A stretch of DNA of 64,000 nt. It comes from Megaustenia siamemsis (lineage: Eukaryota > Mollusca > Gastropoda > Stylommatophora > Ariophantidae). Positions 49,270 to 61,393 of this stretch are shown piece by piece. Each line of letters opens with the position of its first letter. Position 1 is the first letter of the stretch. The notes beneath the pieces were generated by a model. That model was not told the DNA's origin, did no database searches, and was given only the letters and a program-made list of their open reading frames with translations. The stretch lies in the NCBI GenBank assembly GCA_032433765.1, contig JAVIAB010000156.1, positions 84,861,015-84,925,014 of the forward strand. Reading direction: 5' to 3'. A program made the translations under genes and the position numbers.

Positions 49270-52200
49270 GTGAGCAGTCCGACAGAGACGATTAGAGATA
49301 TTGTGAGCAGTCCGACAGAGACTATTAGAGATGGTGAGCAGTCCGACAGAGACTATTAGAGATATGGTGAGCAGTCCGACAGAGACTATTAGAGATATGG
49401 TGAGCAGTCCGACAGAGACTATTAGAGATATGGTGAGCAGACAGACAGACAGACAGAGACTATTAGACATATGGTGAGCAGACAGACAGAGACTATTAGA
49501 GATATGGTGAGCAGACAGACAGCAAGAGACTATTAGACATATGGTGAGCAGACAGCAAGAGGCTATTAGTGATATGGTGAGCAGACAGACAGACAGACAG
49601 AGACTATTAGACATATGGTGAGCAGACAGACAGAGACTATTAGACATATGGTGAGCAGACAGCAAGAGACCATTAGAGATATGGTGATCAGACAGCAAGA
49701 GACTATTAGAGATATGGTGAGCAGACAGCAAGAGACTATTAGAGATATGGTGAGCAGACAGCAAGAGGCTATTAGAGATATGGTGAGCAGAAAGTCAGAG
49801 ACTATTAGACATATGGTGAGCAGACAGACAGAGACTATTAGAGATATGGTGAGCAGACAGACAGAGACTATTAGAGATATGGTGAGCAGACAGACAGACA
49901 GACAGAGACTATTAGAGATATGGTGAGCAGACAGACAGAGACTATTAGACATATGGTGAGCAGACAGCAAGAGACCATTAGAGATATGGTGATCAGACAG
50001 CAAGAGACTATTAGAGATATGGTGAGCAGACAGCAAGAGACTATTAGAGATATGGTGAGCAGACAGCAAGAGGCTATTAGAGATATGGTGAGCAGAAAGT
50101 CAGAGACTATTAGACATATGGTGAGCAGACAGACAGAGACTATTAGAGATATGGTGAGCAGACAGACAGAGACTATTAGAGATATGGTGAGCAGACAGCA
50201 AGAGACTATTAGAGATATGGTGAGCAGTCCGACAGAGACGATTAGAGATATTGTGAGCAGTCCGACAGAGACTATTAGAGATGGTGAGCAGTCCGACAGA
50301 GACTATTAGAGATATGGTGAGCAGTCCGACAGAGACTATTAGAGATATGGTGAGCAGTCCGACAGAGACTATTAGAGATATGGTGAGCAGACAGACAGAC
50401 AGACAGAGACTATTAGACATATGGTGAGCAGACAGACAGAGACTATTAGAGATATGGTGAGCAGACAGACAGCAAGAGACTATTAGACATATGGTGAGCA
50501 GACAGACAGAGACTATTAGAGATATGGTGAGCAGACAGACAGACAGACAGAGACGATTAGAGATATGGTGAGCAGACAGACAGAGACTATTAGACATATG
50601 GTGAGCAGACAGCAAGAGACCATTAGAGATATGGTGATCAGACAGACAGAGACTATTAGACATATGGTGAGCAGACAGCAAGAGACTATTAGAGATATGG
50701 TGAGCAGACAGCAAGAGGCTATTAGAGATATGGTGAGCAGAAAGTCAGAGACTATTAGACATATGGTGAGCAGTCCGACAGAGACGATTAGAGATATGGT
50801 GAGCAGACAGCAAGAGGCTATTAGAGATATGGTGAGCAGACAGCAAGAGGCTATTAGAGATATGGTGAGCAGACAGCAAGAGACTATTAGAGATATGGTG
50901 AGCAGTCCGACAGAGACGATTAGAGATATGGTGAGCAGACAGCAAGAGACTATTAGAGATATGGTGAGCAGTCCGACAGAGACGATTAGAGATATGGTGA
51001 GCAGAAAGACAGAGACTATTAGAGATATGGTGAGCAGACAGACAGACAGACAGAGACTATTAGACATATGGTGAGCAGACAGACAGAGACTATTAGAGAT
51101 ATGGTGAGCAGACAGACAGCAAGAGACTATTAGACATATGGTGAGCAGACAGCAAGAGGCTATTAGAGATATGGTGAGCAGACAGACAGACAGACAGAGA
51201 CTATTAGACATATGGTGAGCAGACAGACAGAGACTATTAGACATATGGTGAGCAGACAGCAAGAGACCATTAGAGATATGGTGATCAGACAGCAAGAGAC
51301 TATTAGAGATATGGTGAGCAGACAGCAAGAGACTATTAGAGATATGGTGAGCAGACAGCAAGAGGCTATTAGAGATATGGTGAGCAGAAAGTCAGAGACT
51401 ATTAGACATATGGTGAGCAGACAGACAGAGACTATTAGAGATATGGTGAGCAGACAGACAGAGACTATTAGAGATATGGTGAGCAGACAGACAGACAGAC
51501 AGAGACTATTAGAGATATGGTGAGCAGACAGACAGAGACTATTAGACATATGGTGAGCAGACAGCAAGAGACCATTAGAGATATGGTGATCAGACAGCAA
51601 GAGACTATTAGAGATATGGTGAGCAGACAGCAAGAGACTATTAGAGATATGGTGAGCAGACAGCAAGAGGCTATTAGAGATATGGTGAGCAGAAAGTCAG
51701 AGACTATTAGACATATGGTGAGCAGACAGACAGAGACTATTAGAGATATGGTGAGCAGACAGACAGAGACTATTAGAGATATGGTGAGCAGACAGCAAGA
51801 GACTATTAGAGATATGGTGAGCAGTCCGACAGAGACGATTAGAGATATTGTGAGCAGTCCGACAGAGACTATTAGAGATGGTGAGCAGTCCGACAGAGAC
51901 TATTAGAGATATGGTGAGCAGTCCGACAGAGACTATTAGAGATATGGTGAGCAGTCCGACAGAGACTATTAGAGATATGGTGAGCAGACAGACAGACAGA
52001 CAGAGACTATTAGACATATGGTGAGCAGACAGACAGAGACTATTAGAGATATGGTGAGCAGACAGACAGCAAGAGACTATTAGACATATGGTGAGCAGAC
52101 AGACAGAGACTATTAGAGATATGGTGAGCAGACAGACAGACAGACAGAGACGATTAGAGATATGGTGAGCAGACAGACAGAGACTATTAGACATATGGTG

Positions 52201-53187
52201 AGCAGACAGCAAGAGACCATTAGAGATATGGTGATCAGACAGACAGAGACTATTAGACATATGGTGAGCAGACAGCAAGAGACTATTAGAGATATGGTGA
52301 GCAGACAGCAAGAGGCTATTAGAGATATGGTGAGCAGAAAGTCAGAGACTATTAGACATATGGTGAGCAGTCCGACAGAGACGATTAGAGATATGGTGAG
52401 CAGACAGCAAGAGGCTATTAGAGATATGGTGAGCAGACAGCAAGAGGCTATTAGAGATATGGTGAGCAGACAGCAAGAGACTATTAGAGATATGGTGAGC
52501 AGTCCGACAGAGACGATTAGAGATATGGTGAGCAGACAGCAAGAGACTATTAGAGATATGGTGAGCAGTCCGACAGAGACGATTAGAGATATGGTGAGCA
52601 GAAAGACAGAGACTATTAGAGATATGGTGAGCAGTCCGACAGAGACGATTAGAGATATGGTGAGCAGACAGCAAGAGGCTATTAGAGATATGGTGAGCAG
52701 AAAGACAGAGACGATTAGAGATATGGTGAGCAGACAGACAGAGACTATTAGAGATATGGTGAGCAGTCCGACAGAGACGATTAGAGATATGGTGAGCAGA
52801 CAGCAAGAGGCTATTAGAGATATGGTGAGCAGTCCGACAGAGACGATTAGAGATATGGTGAGCAGACAGACAGAGACTATTAGAGATATGGTGAGCAGTC
52901 CGACAGAGACTATTAGAGATATGGTGAGCAGAAAGACAGAGACGATTAGAGATATGGTGAGCAGACAGACAGAGACTATTAGAGATATGGTGAGCAGTCC
53001 GACAGAGACGATTAGAGATATGGTGAGCAGACAGCAAGAGACTATTAGAGATATGGTGAGCAGTCCGACAGAGACTATTAGAGATATGGTGAGCAGACAG
53101 ACAGAGACTATTAGAGATATGGTGAGCAGAAAGACAGAGACTATTAGAGATATGGTGAGCAGAAAGACAGAAAGTCAGAAAAAAAAG
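49270..53187. repeat. Higher-order duplication in the 33-bp array, period 1597 bp
   Basis: Blocks starting at 49615, 49920 and 50565 recur at 51212, 51517 and 52162, each with an offset of 1597 bp. This zone also carries the CAGTCCGACAGAGACGATTAG unit type, which is absent left of 49270. The extreme right (52350-53100) consists largely of alternating standard and CCGACAGAG units. Confidence 0.85.
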
Positions 53188-53295
53188 CCAGACAGATAAA
53201 CAGGGGTCGGTAATTGTATAGAAATATGGGCATAGATATATCATCTATAATGATAAGGACAGAAATGTTGCTGTAATTCTTCCTTAACATTCCAG

Positions 53296-54112
53296 TATCT
53301 TTGACAATAAATGACATCTACATATATCTTTGACAATAAATGACATCTACATATATCTTTGACAATAAATGACATCTACATATATCTTTGACAATAAATG
53401 ACATCTACATATATCTTTGACAATAAATGACATCTACTTATATCTTTGACAATAAATGACATCTACATATATCTTTGACCATCAATGACATCTACATATA
53501 TCTTTGACTATCAATGACATCTACATATATCTTTGACTATCAATGGCATCTACATATATCTTTGACCATTAATGACATCTACATATATCTTTGACTATCA
53601 ATGACATCTACATATATCTTTGACAATAAATGACATCTACATATATCTTTGACAATAAATGACATCTACATATATCTTTGACCATCAATGACATCTACAT
53701 ATATCTTTGACTATCAATGACATCTACATATATCTTTGACTATCAATGGCATCTACATATATCTTTGACAATAAATGACATCTACATATATCTTTGACAA
53801 TAAATGACATCTACATATATCTTTGACAATAAATGACATCTACATATATCTTTGACAATAAATGACATCTACATGTATCTTTGACAATAAATGACATCTA
53901 CTTATATCTTTGACTATCAATGACATCTACATATATCTTTGACAATAAATGACATCTACATATATCTTTGACAATAAATGACATCTACATATATCTTTGA
54001 CAATAAATGACATCTACATATATCTTTGACTATCAATGACATCTACATATATCTTTGACAATAAATGACATCTACATATATCTTTGACAATAAATGACAT
54101 ATACATATGTCT
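53296..54112. repeat. 29-bp minisatellite
   Basis: About 28 copies with ATATATCTTTGAC, AATAAATGACATCTACAT and variants CTATCAATG and CCATCAATG. Decayed units continue to about 54170. Another relic (ATATATGACTATCAATGA, near 54237) lies beyond the CA microsatellite, so the CA tract seems to have grown inside the array's edge. Confidence 0.95.
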
Positions 54113-54180
54113 TTGCCGATCGTTAACATAGACATCTATGACTATCAACGACACATACAAATATCTTAGAAAATCATTGT

Positions 54181-54232
54181 GTACACACACACACACACAC
54201 GCACGCACACACACACACACTCACACACACAT
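54181..54232. repeat. (CA)n microsatellite
   Basis: Interrupted CA tract with GCACGCAC and CTCACACA interruptions, embedded in decayed 29-bp units. Confidence 0.95.
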
Positions 54233-54248
54233 ACATATATATGACTAT

Positions 54249-54836
54249 CAATGAGGGAGTACATTACACACTATCATCTCACACCAGAAAATCTGTCGCC
54301 ATTAAGTAGGAGAGTACCTTACACACTATCATCTCACACCAGAAAATCTGTCGCCATTAAGTAGGAGAGTACCTTACACACTATCATCTCACACCAGAAA
54401 ATCTGTCGCCATTAAGTAGGAGAGTACATTACACACTATCATCTCACCCCAGAAAATCTGTCGCCACTAAGTAGGAGAGTACATTACACACTATCATCTC
54501 ACACCAGAAAATCTGTCGCCACTAAGTAGGAGAGTACATTACACACTATCATCCCACAACATAAAATCTGTCGCCACTAAGTAGGAAAGTACCTTAAAAA
54601 CTATCATCTCACAACAGCAAACCTGTCACCACTAAGGAGGGAGTACATTACACACTATCATCTCACACCAGAAAATCTGTCGCCACTAAGGAGGGAGTAC
54701 ATTACACACTATCATCTCACACCAGAAAATCTGTCACCACTAAGGAGGGAGTACATTACACACTATCATCTCACACCAGAAAATCTGTCGCCACTAAGTA
54801 GGAGAGTACCTTACAAACTATCATCTCACACCAGAA
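54249..54836. repeat. 55-bp minisatellite, about 11 copies
   Basis: Unit landmarks are GAGTACATTACACACTATCA, TCTCACACCAGAAAATCTGT and CGCCACTAAGTAGGA. Units with GGAGGGAGTAC are two to three bases shorter. The sequence is unrelated to the other 55-bp array at 14364. Confidence 0.95.
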
Positions 54837-54844
54837 AACCTTAC

Positions 54845-56033
54845 CTCTAACTACACGATAATCTAATCTCACACAAGCACTCGTTACCTCACCTCGCTCA
54901 ATCGCACTAACCTCATTACCTCACCTCGCTTCATCGCACTAACCTCATTACCTCACATCGCTTCATCGCACTAACCTCATTGCTTCACCTCGCCCCATCA
55001 CACTAACCTCATTACCTCACCTCGCTTCATCGCGCTAAGCTAATTACATCACCTCGCTTCATCGCAATAACCTCATTACCTCACCTTGTTCCATCGCACT
55101 AAGCTCATTACTTCACCTCGTTCCATCGCATTAAGTTCATTACCTCACCTCGCTCCTTCGCATTAAGCTCATTACCTCAACTCGTTCCATCGCACTAACC
55201 TCATTACCTCACCTCGCTCCATCAAACTAACCTCATTACTTCAACTCGCTCCATCGCACTAACCTCATTACCTCGCCTCGCTCCATCACACTAACCTCAT
55301 TACTTCACCTCGCTCCATCACACTAACCTCATTACCTCACCTCGCTCCATCACACTAACCTCATTACCTCAACTCGTTCCATGGTACTAACCTCATTACC
55401 TCACCTCGCTCCATCACACTAACCTCATTACCACAACTCGCCCCATCACACTAACCTCATTACCTCACCTCGCTCCATCACACTAACCTCATTACCTCAA
55501 CTCGCTCCATCACACTGACCTCATTACCTCACCTCGCTCTATCACACTAACCTCATTACCTCAACTCGCTCCATCACACTAACCTCATTATCTCAACTCG
55601 CTCCATCACACTAACCTCATTACCTCTCCTCGCACAATCACACTAAACTCATTACCTCAACTCGCTCCATTACATTAACCTCATTACCTCAACTCGTTCC
55701 ATGGTACTAACCTCATTACCTCACCTCACTCCATCGCACTAAGCTCATTACCCCAACTCGCTCCATCGCACTAACCTCATTACCTCACCTCACTCCATCA
55801 CACTACCTCATTACCTCAACTCGCTCCATCACACTAACCTCATTATCTCAACTCGCTCCATCACACTAACCTCATTACCTCTCCTCGCACAATCACACTA
55901 AACTCATTACCTCAACTCGCTCCATCACATTAACCTCATTACCTCAACTCGTTCCATGGTACTAACCTCATTACCTCACCTCACTCCATCGCACTAAGCT
56001 CATTACCTCAACTCGCTCCATGGCACAAACATT
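54845..56033. repeat. 32-bp minisatellite, about 37 copies
   Basis: Unit with ACCTCACCTCGCTCCATC and ACACTAACCTCATT. Variants include GTTCCATGGTACT and CTCCTCGCACAATC. The latter recurs at about 55625 and 55880 with its neighbours, a local 255-bp duplication. No open frame is kept. Confidence 0.95.
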
Positions 56034-56267
56034 ATTTCTACTCTCAAGGTGCCACGTGGGTTGTCAAGTTCTCCGTCACTAGCTAGTGTTGGACCATGAG
56101 GACTTTGATCAAACGCACACCACCCTGTTCTATCAGCGTGTGGTCACTCCCAGACGCAACTCCCAAAAGTCGGCTTCATCACCACCTACCTCCATGAGAT
56201 GTCACTCAAGGCTCGACTTGTCCGGTCTGTCTACCTCCGTACACTGTTGAATAGCAACAGAAGCGTC
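56034..56267. other. Unique spacer between 32-bp and 34-bp arrays
   Basis: About 230 bp of balanced, complex sequence. No frame, RNA or element is recognised. Confidence 0.6.
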
Positions 56268-57266
56268 GTGCTTGAGTCAGTCCCTTAGCAATAGTTGTCT
56301 CGTGCTAGCGTCAGTTCTATAGTAACAGTTGTCTCGTGCTAGCGTCAGTCCTATAGTAACAGTTGTCTCGTGCTAGCGTCAGTCCTATAGTAACAGTTGT
56401 CTCGTGCTAGCGTCAGTCCTATAGTAACAGTTGTCTCGTGCTAGCGTCAGTCCTATAGTAACAGTTGTTTTGTGCTAGCGTCAGTCCTATATTAACAGTT
56501 GTCTGGTACTAGCGTCAGTCCTATAGCAACAGTTGTCTCGTGCTAGCGTCAGTCCTATAGCAACAGCTGTCTCGTGCTAGAGTCAGTATTATAGCAACAG
56601 TTGTCTCGTGCTAGCGTCAGTCCTATAGCAACAGTTGTCTCGTGCTAGCGTCAGTCCTATAGCAATTGCTGTCTAGTGCTAGCGTCAGTCCTATAGCAAT
56701 AGTTGTCTTGTGCTAGCGTCAAGCCTATAGCAACAGCTGTCTCGTGCTAGAGTCAGTCTTATAGCAACAGTTGTCTCGTGCTAGCGTCAGTCCTATAGCA
56801 ACAGTTGTCTCGTGCTAGCTTCAGTCATATAGCAATTGCTGTCTAGTGCTAGAGTCAGTCCTATAACAATTGCTGTCTAGTGCTAGAGTCAGTCCTATAG
56901 CAATTTCTGTCTAGTGCTAGAGTCAGTTCTATAGCAACAGTTGTCTAGTGCTAGCGTCAGTCCTATAACAATTGCTGTCTAGTGCTAGAGTCAGTCCTAT
57001 AACAATTGCTGTCTAGTGCTAGAGTCAGTCCTATAGCAACAGTTGTCTAGTGCTAGCGTCAGTCCTATAACAATTGCTGTCTAGTACTAGAGTCAGTCCT
57101 ATAGCAACAGTTGTCTAGTGCTAGCGTCAGTCCTATAACAATTGCTGTCTAGTGCTAGAGTCAGTCCTATAGCAACAGTTGTCTAGTGCTAGCGTCAGTG
57201 CTATAGCAACAGTTGTCTAGTGCTAGAGTCAGTCCTATAACAATTGCTGTCTAGTGCTAGAGTCAA
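56268..57266. repeat. 34-bp minisatellite, about 29 copies
   Basis: Unit with CAGTCCTATAGCAACAGTTG and TCTCGTGCTAGCGT. Left copies have TAGTAACAG, central ones TAGCAACAG, and right ones TA(G/A)CAATTGCTG with TCTAGTGCTAGAGTC. CTAG-centred palindromes (GCTAGC, or CTAG twice) lie in each unit. Confidence 0.95.
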
Positions 57267-57363
57267 TCCGAATGCGACTCAGTTTCTCCCACACTGGCAG
57301 TCGAACTGACGCTCCCATGTTCAATCTTTATCTCCTGAGATATTTCAACGTAAAACTATTGCA

Positions 57364-58700
57364 TCTATGACAATGTATGACAATGTATGACAGTGTATGA
57401 CAATGTATGACAATGTATGACAATGTATGACAATGTATGACAATGTATGACAGTGTATGACAATGTATGACAATGTATGACAGTGTATGGCAATGTATGA
57501 CAATGTATGACAATGTATGACAGTGTATGGCAATGTATGACAATGTATGACAATGTATGACAGTGTATGACAATGTATGACAATGTATGACAGTGTATGG
57601 CAATGTATGACAGTGTATGACAATGTATGACAATGTATGACAGTGTATGACAATGTATGACAGTGTATGACAGTGTATGACAATGTATGACAGTGTATGA
57701 CAATGTATGACAGTGTATGACAATGTATGACAATGTATGACAATGTATGACAGTGTATGACAATGTATGACAGTGTATGACAATGTATGACAGTGTATCA
57801 CAGTGTATGACAATGTATGACAGTGTATGACAATGTATGACAGTGTATGACAGTGTATGACAGTGTATGACAATGTATGACAGTGTATGACAATGTATGA
57901 CAGTGTATGACAATGTATGACAATGTATGACAATGTATGACAGTGTATGACAATGTATGACAATGTATGACAGTGTATGGCAATGTATGACAGTGTATGA
58001 CAATGTATGACAATGTATGACAATGTATGACAGTGTATGACAATGTATGACAATGTATGACAGTGTATGACAATGTATGACAATGTATGACAATGTATGA
58101 CAGTGTATGACAATGTATGACAATGTATGACAGTGTATGACAGTGTATGACAATGTATGACAGTGTATGACAGTGTATGACAATGTATGACAGTGTATGA
58201 CAATGTATGACAATGTATGACAATGTATGACAGTGTATGACAGTGTATTTCAATGTATGACAATGTATGACAATGTATGACAATGTATGACAGTGTATGA
58301 CAGTGTATGACAATGTATGACAATGTATGACAATGTATGACAGTGTATGACAATGTATGACAATGTATGACAATGTATGACAGTGTATGACAATGTATGA
58401 CAATGTATGACAGTGTATGACAATGTATGACAATGTATGACAGTGTATGACAATGTATGACAATGTATGACAATGTATGACAATGTATGACAATGTATGA
58501 CAGTGTATGACAGTGTATGACAATGTATGACAGTGTATGACAGTGTATGACAATGTATGACAGTGTATGACAGTGTATGACAATGTATGACAGTGTATGA
58601 CAGTGTATGACAATGTATGACAATGTATGACAATGTGTATGACAGTGTATGACAGTGTATGACAGTGTATGACAATGTATGACAATGTATGACAGTGTAT
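57364..58700. repeat. 10-bp repeat (CAATGTATGA / CAGTGTATGA)n
   Basis: About 133 copies of a strict 10-bp unit in which the main variation is A or G at the third base. A rarer variant is TATGG for TATGA. Single irregular units lie near 57797 (TATCA), 58247 (TATTT) and 58632 (two extra bases). The reverse complement has no stop in any frame, so all three minus frames are open over most of the array (57328-58710 is the longest, SYIVIHCHTL repeats). I read this as non-coding. Confidence 0.97.
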
Positions 58701-58979
58701 TATTGAACAACCTCGACGATAACTACATATTTATGAATGGACAGAGATCAACGTTTCATGAACACTTGTGTGAAACTTTTATTTTCTAACATGATCCTCA
58801 AGCCATATGTAACTAATATACATGATTATTTATGAAATCACGTTTTGTATATAATATTACAGTACTCATACAAAGAATTATGTATACCTTATTGCAGCAC
58901 ATGCAAAAAACAATGACTCTATGTGATTGATATGAGGTATTCCAGTTTGTGTCTGTTCTACGATGGTTAGATGCATTAA

Positions 58980-58994
58980 CCCCCCCCCCCCCCC
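58980..58994. repeat. C15 homopolymer
   Basis: Fifteen consecutive C on the plus strand, followed by TTTCCC. The length is uncertain for technical reasons. Confidence 0.95.
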
Positions 58995-59598
58995 TTTCCC
59001 AGTTTTTTATTTTGTTGATGATTTAACAGTCACTTATTTTATTAAAGGTCTCATAGTTGTAAATAGACTGAGTGCACGTTACAACATAAGCAGCTCAAGT
59101 CATTGTATATCTCACCAGTCTTTCACGAGTGCTAAACATGTTCTATCGTGTCATCGTTGACCAGTGGCGTGGTGTCTAGATGGTGTCAATGATGACGTGT
59201 GCTACTCTGATTATAGTCAATCTCATTGTAGCATTTCAACGGCAACAGTTACCAAACAATTATTTGTTGTCTGGTTGATCATTCTAGAATTTTTTGTCGA
59301 CGTATAGGATTGGTCTGTTTGTACATAAACAATGTTATGAGGTACTAGCCTATATAACCATATCATTGAATGAACAAAACTATGTTTCCGAGTGTGTATA
59401 AGATATTGTGGCAGCACACGCACAAAATGATGGTCAGAAACATGGCTCTTATCTATATGATCTATCGGAGTATAGACTTGCACCAAGATGTGGTGGGGCA
59501 AGATCTGTGGTTAGAAGACAAAGGAGCCAGTGATGGGGAGTGTTAGACACTCCAAGGTATGGTGACAGCTTTACAAATAGGGAACACAATACAATACT

Positions 59599-59625
59599 GA
59601 CGTTTCGGCTAGTAGCCTTCTTCAG
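59599..59625 (-). other. Hammerhead-like hairpin motif
   Basis: On the minus strand this reads CTGAAGA, one A, the hairpin GGCTACTAGCC (GGCT/AGCC stem), then GAAACGTC. CUGANGA, stem and GAAA is the order of the hammerhead ribozyme core, and minimal hammerheads occur in invertebrate Penelope-like elements and retrozymes. Against this, there is an unpaired A before the stem and no loop III between GAAAC and GUC. It may be a relic, or merely a conserved hairpin at the end of some repeat family. Confidence 0.3.
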
Positions 59626-59703
59626 AAAACAAGGATAACAACCACAAACGATGAAGCACAATTATCTATATCTACATGTTAGATGATCAGAGTCCTAGAA
59701 GAC

Positions 59704-59772
59704 AAAGGTTGTGTTAAAGGTTGTGTCAAAGGTTGTGTAAAAGGTTGTGTAAAAGGTTGTGTCAAAGGTTGT
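59704..59772. repeat. 12-bp minisatellite (AAGGTTGTGTMA)n
   Basis: About six copies of AAGGTTGTGT followed by TA, CA or AA. The sequence is unrelated to the 12-bp array at 781-3790. It is followed by about 180 bp (59773-59954) in which I see nothing. Confidence 0.9.
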
Positions 59773-59954
59773 GATCAGAGTTGTCCTGCAACTAAAGATA
59801 AAATAAAACAAAAAAAACGTGAAACGTTCAAAGAGTTTTAGAGGTCTCAGCTTCGACAGAACGCACACGGTAGGCAAAGATGGAGGAAAGTGAGGACATC
59901 ACCGTCCCATGAATTCTAAAGGGCAAGAGCTGTCAATGCATTGAGACAGCAAAT

Positions 59955-60882
59955 AGATATGTGACAGCACAAACCTAACTGTTGGATGTGACAGCACAGA
60001 CCTAACTGTTGGATGTGACAGCACAGACCTAACTGTTGGATGTGACAGCACAGACCTAACTGTTGGATGTGACAGCACAGACCTAACTGTTGGATGTGAC
60101 AGCACAGACCTAACTGTTGGATGTGACAGCACAGACCTAACTATTAGATGTGACAGCACAGACCTAACTGTTGGATGTGGCAACACAGACCTAACTGTTG
60201 GATGTGACAGCACAAACCTAATTGTTGGATGTGACAGTACAAACCTAACTGTTGGATGCGACAATACAAACCTAATTTTTGGGTGTGACAGTACAAACGT
60301 AATTGTTGGATGTGACAACACAAACCTAACTGTTGGATGTGACAACACAAACCTAATTGTTGGATGTGACAGTACAAACCTTACTGTTGAATGTGACAAC
60401 ACAAACCTAATTGTTGGATGTGACAGCACAGACCTAACTGTTGAATGTGACAACACAAACCTAACTGTTGGATGTGACAACACAAACCTAACTGTTGGAT
60501 GTGACAGCACAGACTTAACTGGTGGATGTGACAGCACAGACCTAACTGGTGGATGTGACAACACAAACCTAACTGTTGGATGTGACAACACAAACCTAAC
60601 TGTTGGATGTGTCAGCACAAACCTAACTTTTGGATGTGACAGCACAAACCTAACTGTTGGATGTGACAGCACAGACCTACATTTTGGATGTGACAGCACA
60701 GACCTAACTGTTGGATATGACAGCACATACCTAACTGTTGGATGTGACAGCACAAACCTAACTGTTGGATGTGACAGCACAAACCTAACTGTTGGATGTG
60801 ACAGCACAGACCTAACTGTTAGATGTGACAGCACAGACCTAACTGTTGGATGTGACAGCACAAACCTAAGTGTTGGATGTCC
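59955..60882. repeat. 27-bp minisatellite, about 34 copies
   Basis: Unit with GGATGTGACAGCACAGACC and TAACTGTT. Variants change CAGCACAG to CAACACAA and CTAACTG to CTAATTG. Nine codons per unit keep a minus-strand frame open over the array (59899-60861, HPTVRSVLS repeats). No domain is seen outside the repeat. Confidence 0.95.
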
Positions 60883-61265
60883 ACAAATGATTGATTTCCT
60901 AAAAAAAAAAAATCAATGTTCCAAGCTTACGTGTAGAACATTGCAAGAAGAGGCAATAACTGATAACTAGAAAAGCTCTCCAGATAGAGAAAATGTTTGA
61001 GAAACACCACTCTCACCGGAGCTGGCCCGCCTACCACTTGACTTTCAAGTGTCTTCAATTTGCTCAGTTTTACAACTAGCATGTTTGTGATACACCCAGT
61101 TTTGATGAGATTAACAGTTCAAGTCAGGTTCAGTTTGAAGTCAGCTCAGAATGAAACAATGTTTCAACATAATCAACAAAATGGTTTGCGGCGACGGAGA
61201 GTGAAGTCCTGCAGTGTTCAGCCTGCTTAAACAATTACAAAACTTGACAATCCACAATTTTCCGT
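60883..61265. other. Unique region with A12 run
   Basis: About 380 bp of complex sequence beginning with A12 (60901-60912). No frame, RNA or element is recognised. Confidence 0.6.
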
Positions 61266-61382
61266 AGAATGTGTACCAGATTATAGGTACTTGCATCTGT
61301 CTGTTACAGAATGTGTACCAGATTATATGTACATGCGTCTGTCTGTTACATAATGTGTACCAGATCCTAGGTACCTGATTCT
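61266..61382. repeat. 42-bp repeat, three copies
   Basis: AATGTGTACCAGAT recurs at 61268, 61310 and 61352, with TCTGTCTGTTACA before copies 2 and 3. Confidence 0.85.
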
Positions 61383-61393
61383 GTCTACGACCA

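Larger units (their letters stand above)
43288..53187. repeat. 33-bp minisatellite, about 9.9 kb
   Basis: About 300 copies of a 33-bp unit with TTAGAGATATGGTGAGCAG, ACAGCAAGAG or AAAGACAGAG, and ACTA. Variants include GATCAG for GAGCAG, ACATATGG for AGATATGG and, from 49270 rightward, CAGTCCGACAGAGAC. Some units grow by extra ACAG steps (ACAGACAGACAG), which shift the frame. Eleven codons per unit and few stops give very long frames on both strands, such as 44024-45355 and 47210-48586 (minus) and 44069-45121 and 52162-53199 (plus). With both strands equally open and only the repeat translated, I do not call them genes. Confidence 0.97.
58701..59703. other. Unique region of about 1 kb
   Basis: AT-rich, complex sequence with a C15 run (58980-58994) and a hairpin motif at 59599-59625. 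Short frames such as 59223-59501 (minus) and 59449-59661 (minus) lack recognisable domains. No RNA gene is seen. Confidence 0.6.

Noticed and set aside
59899..60861. 320-codon minus-strand frame HPTVRSVLS
   Set aside because: It follows exactly the 27-bp array, with only about 20 non-repeat codons, none with a known motif.
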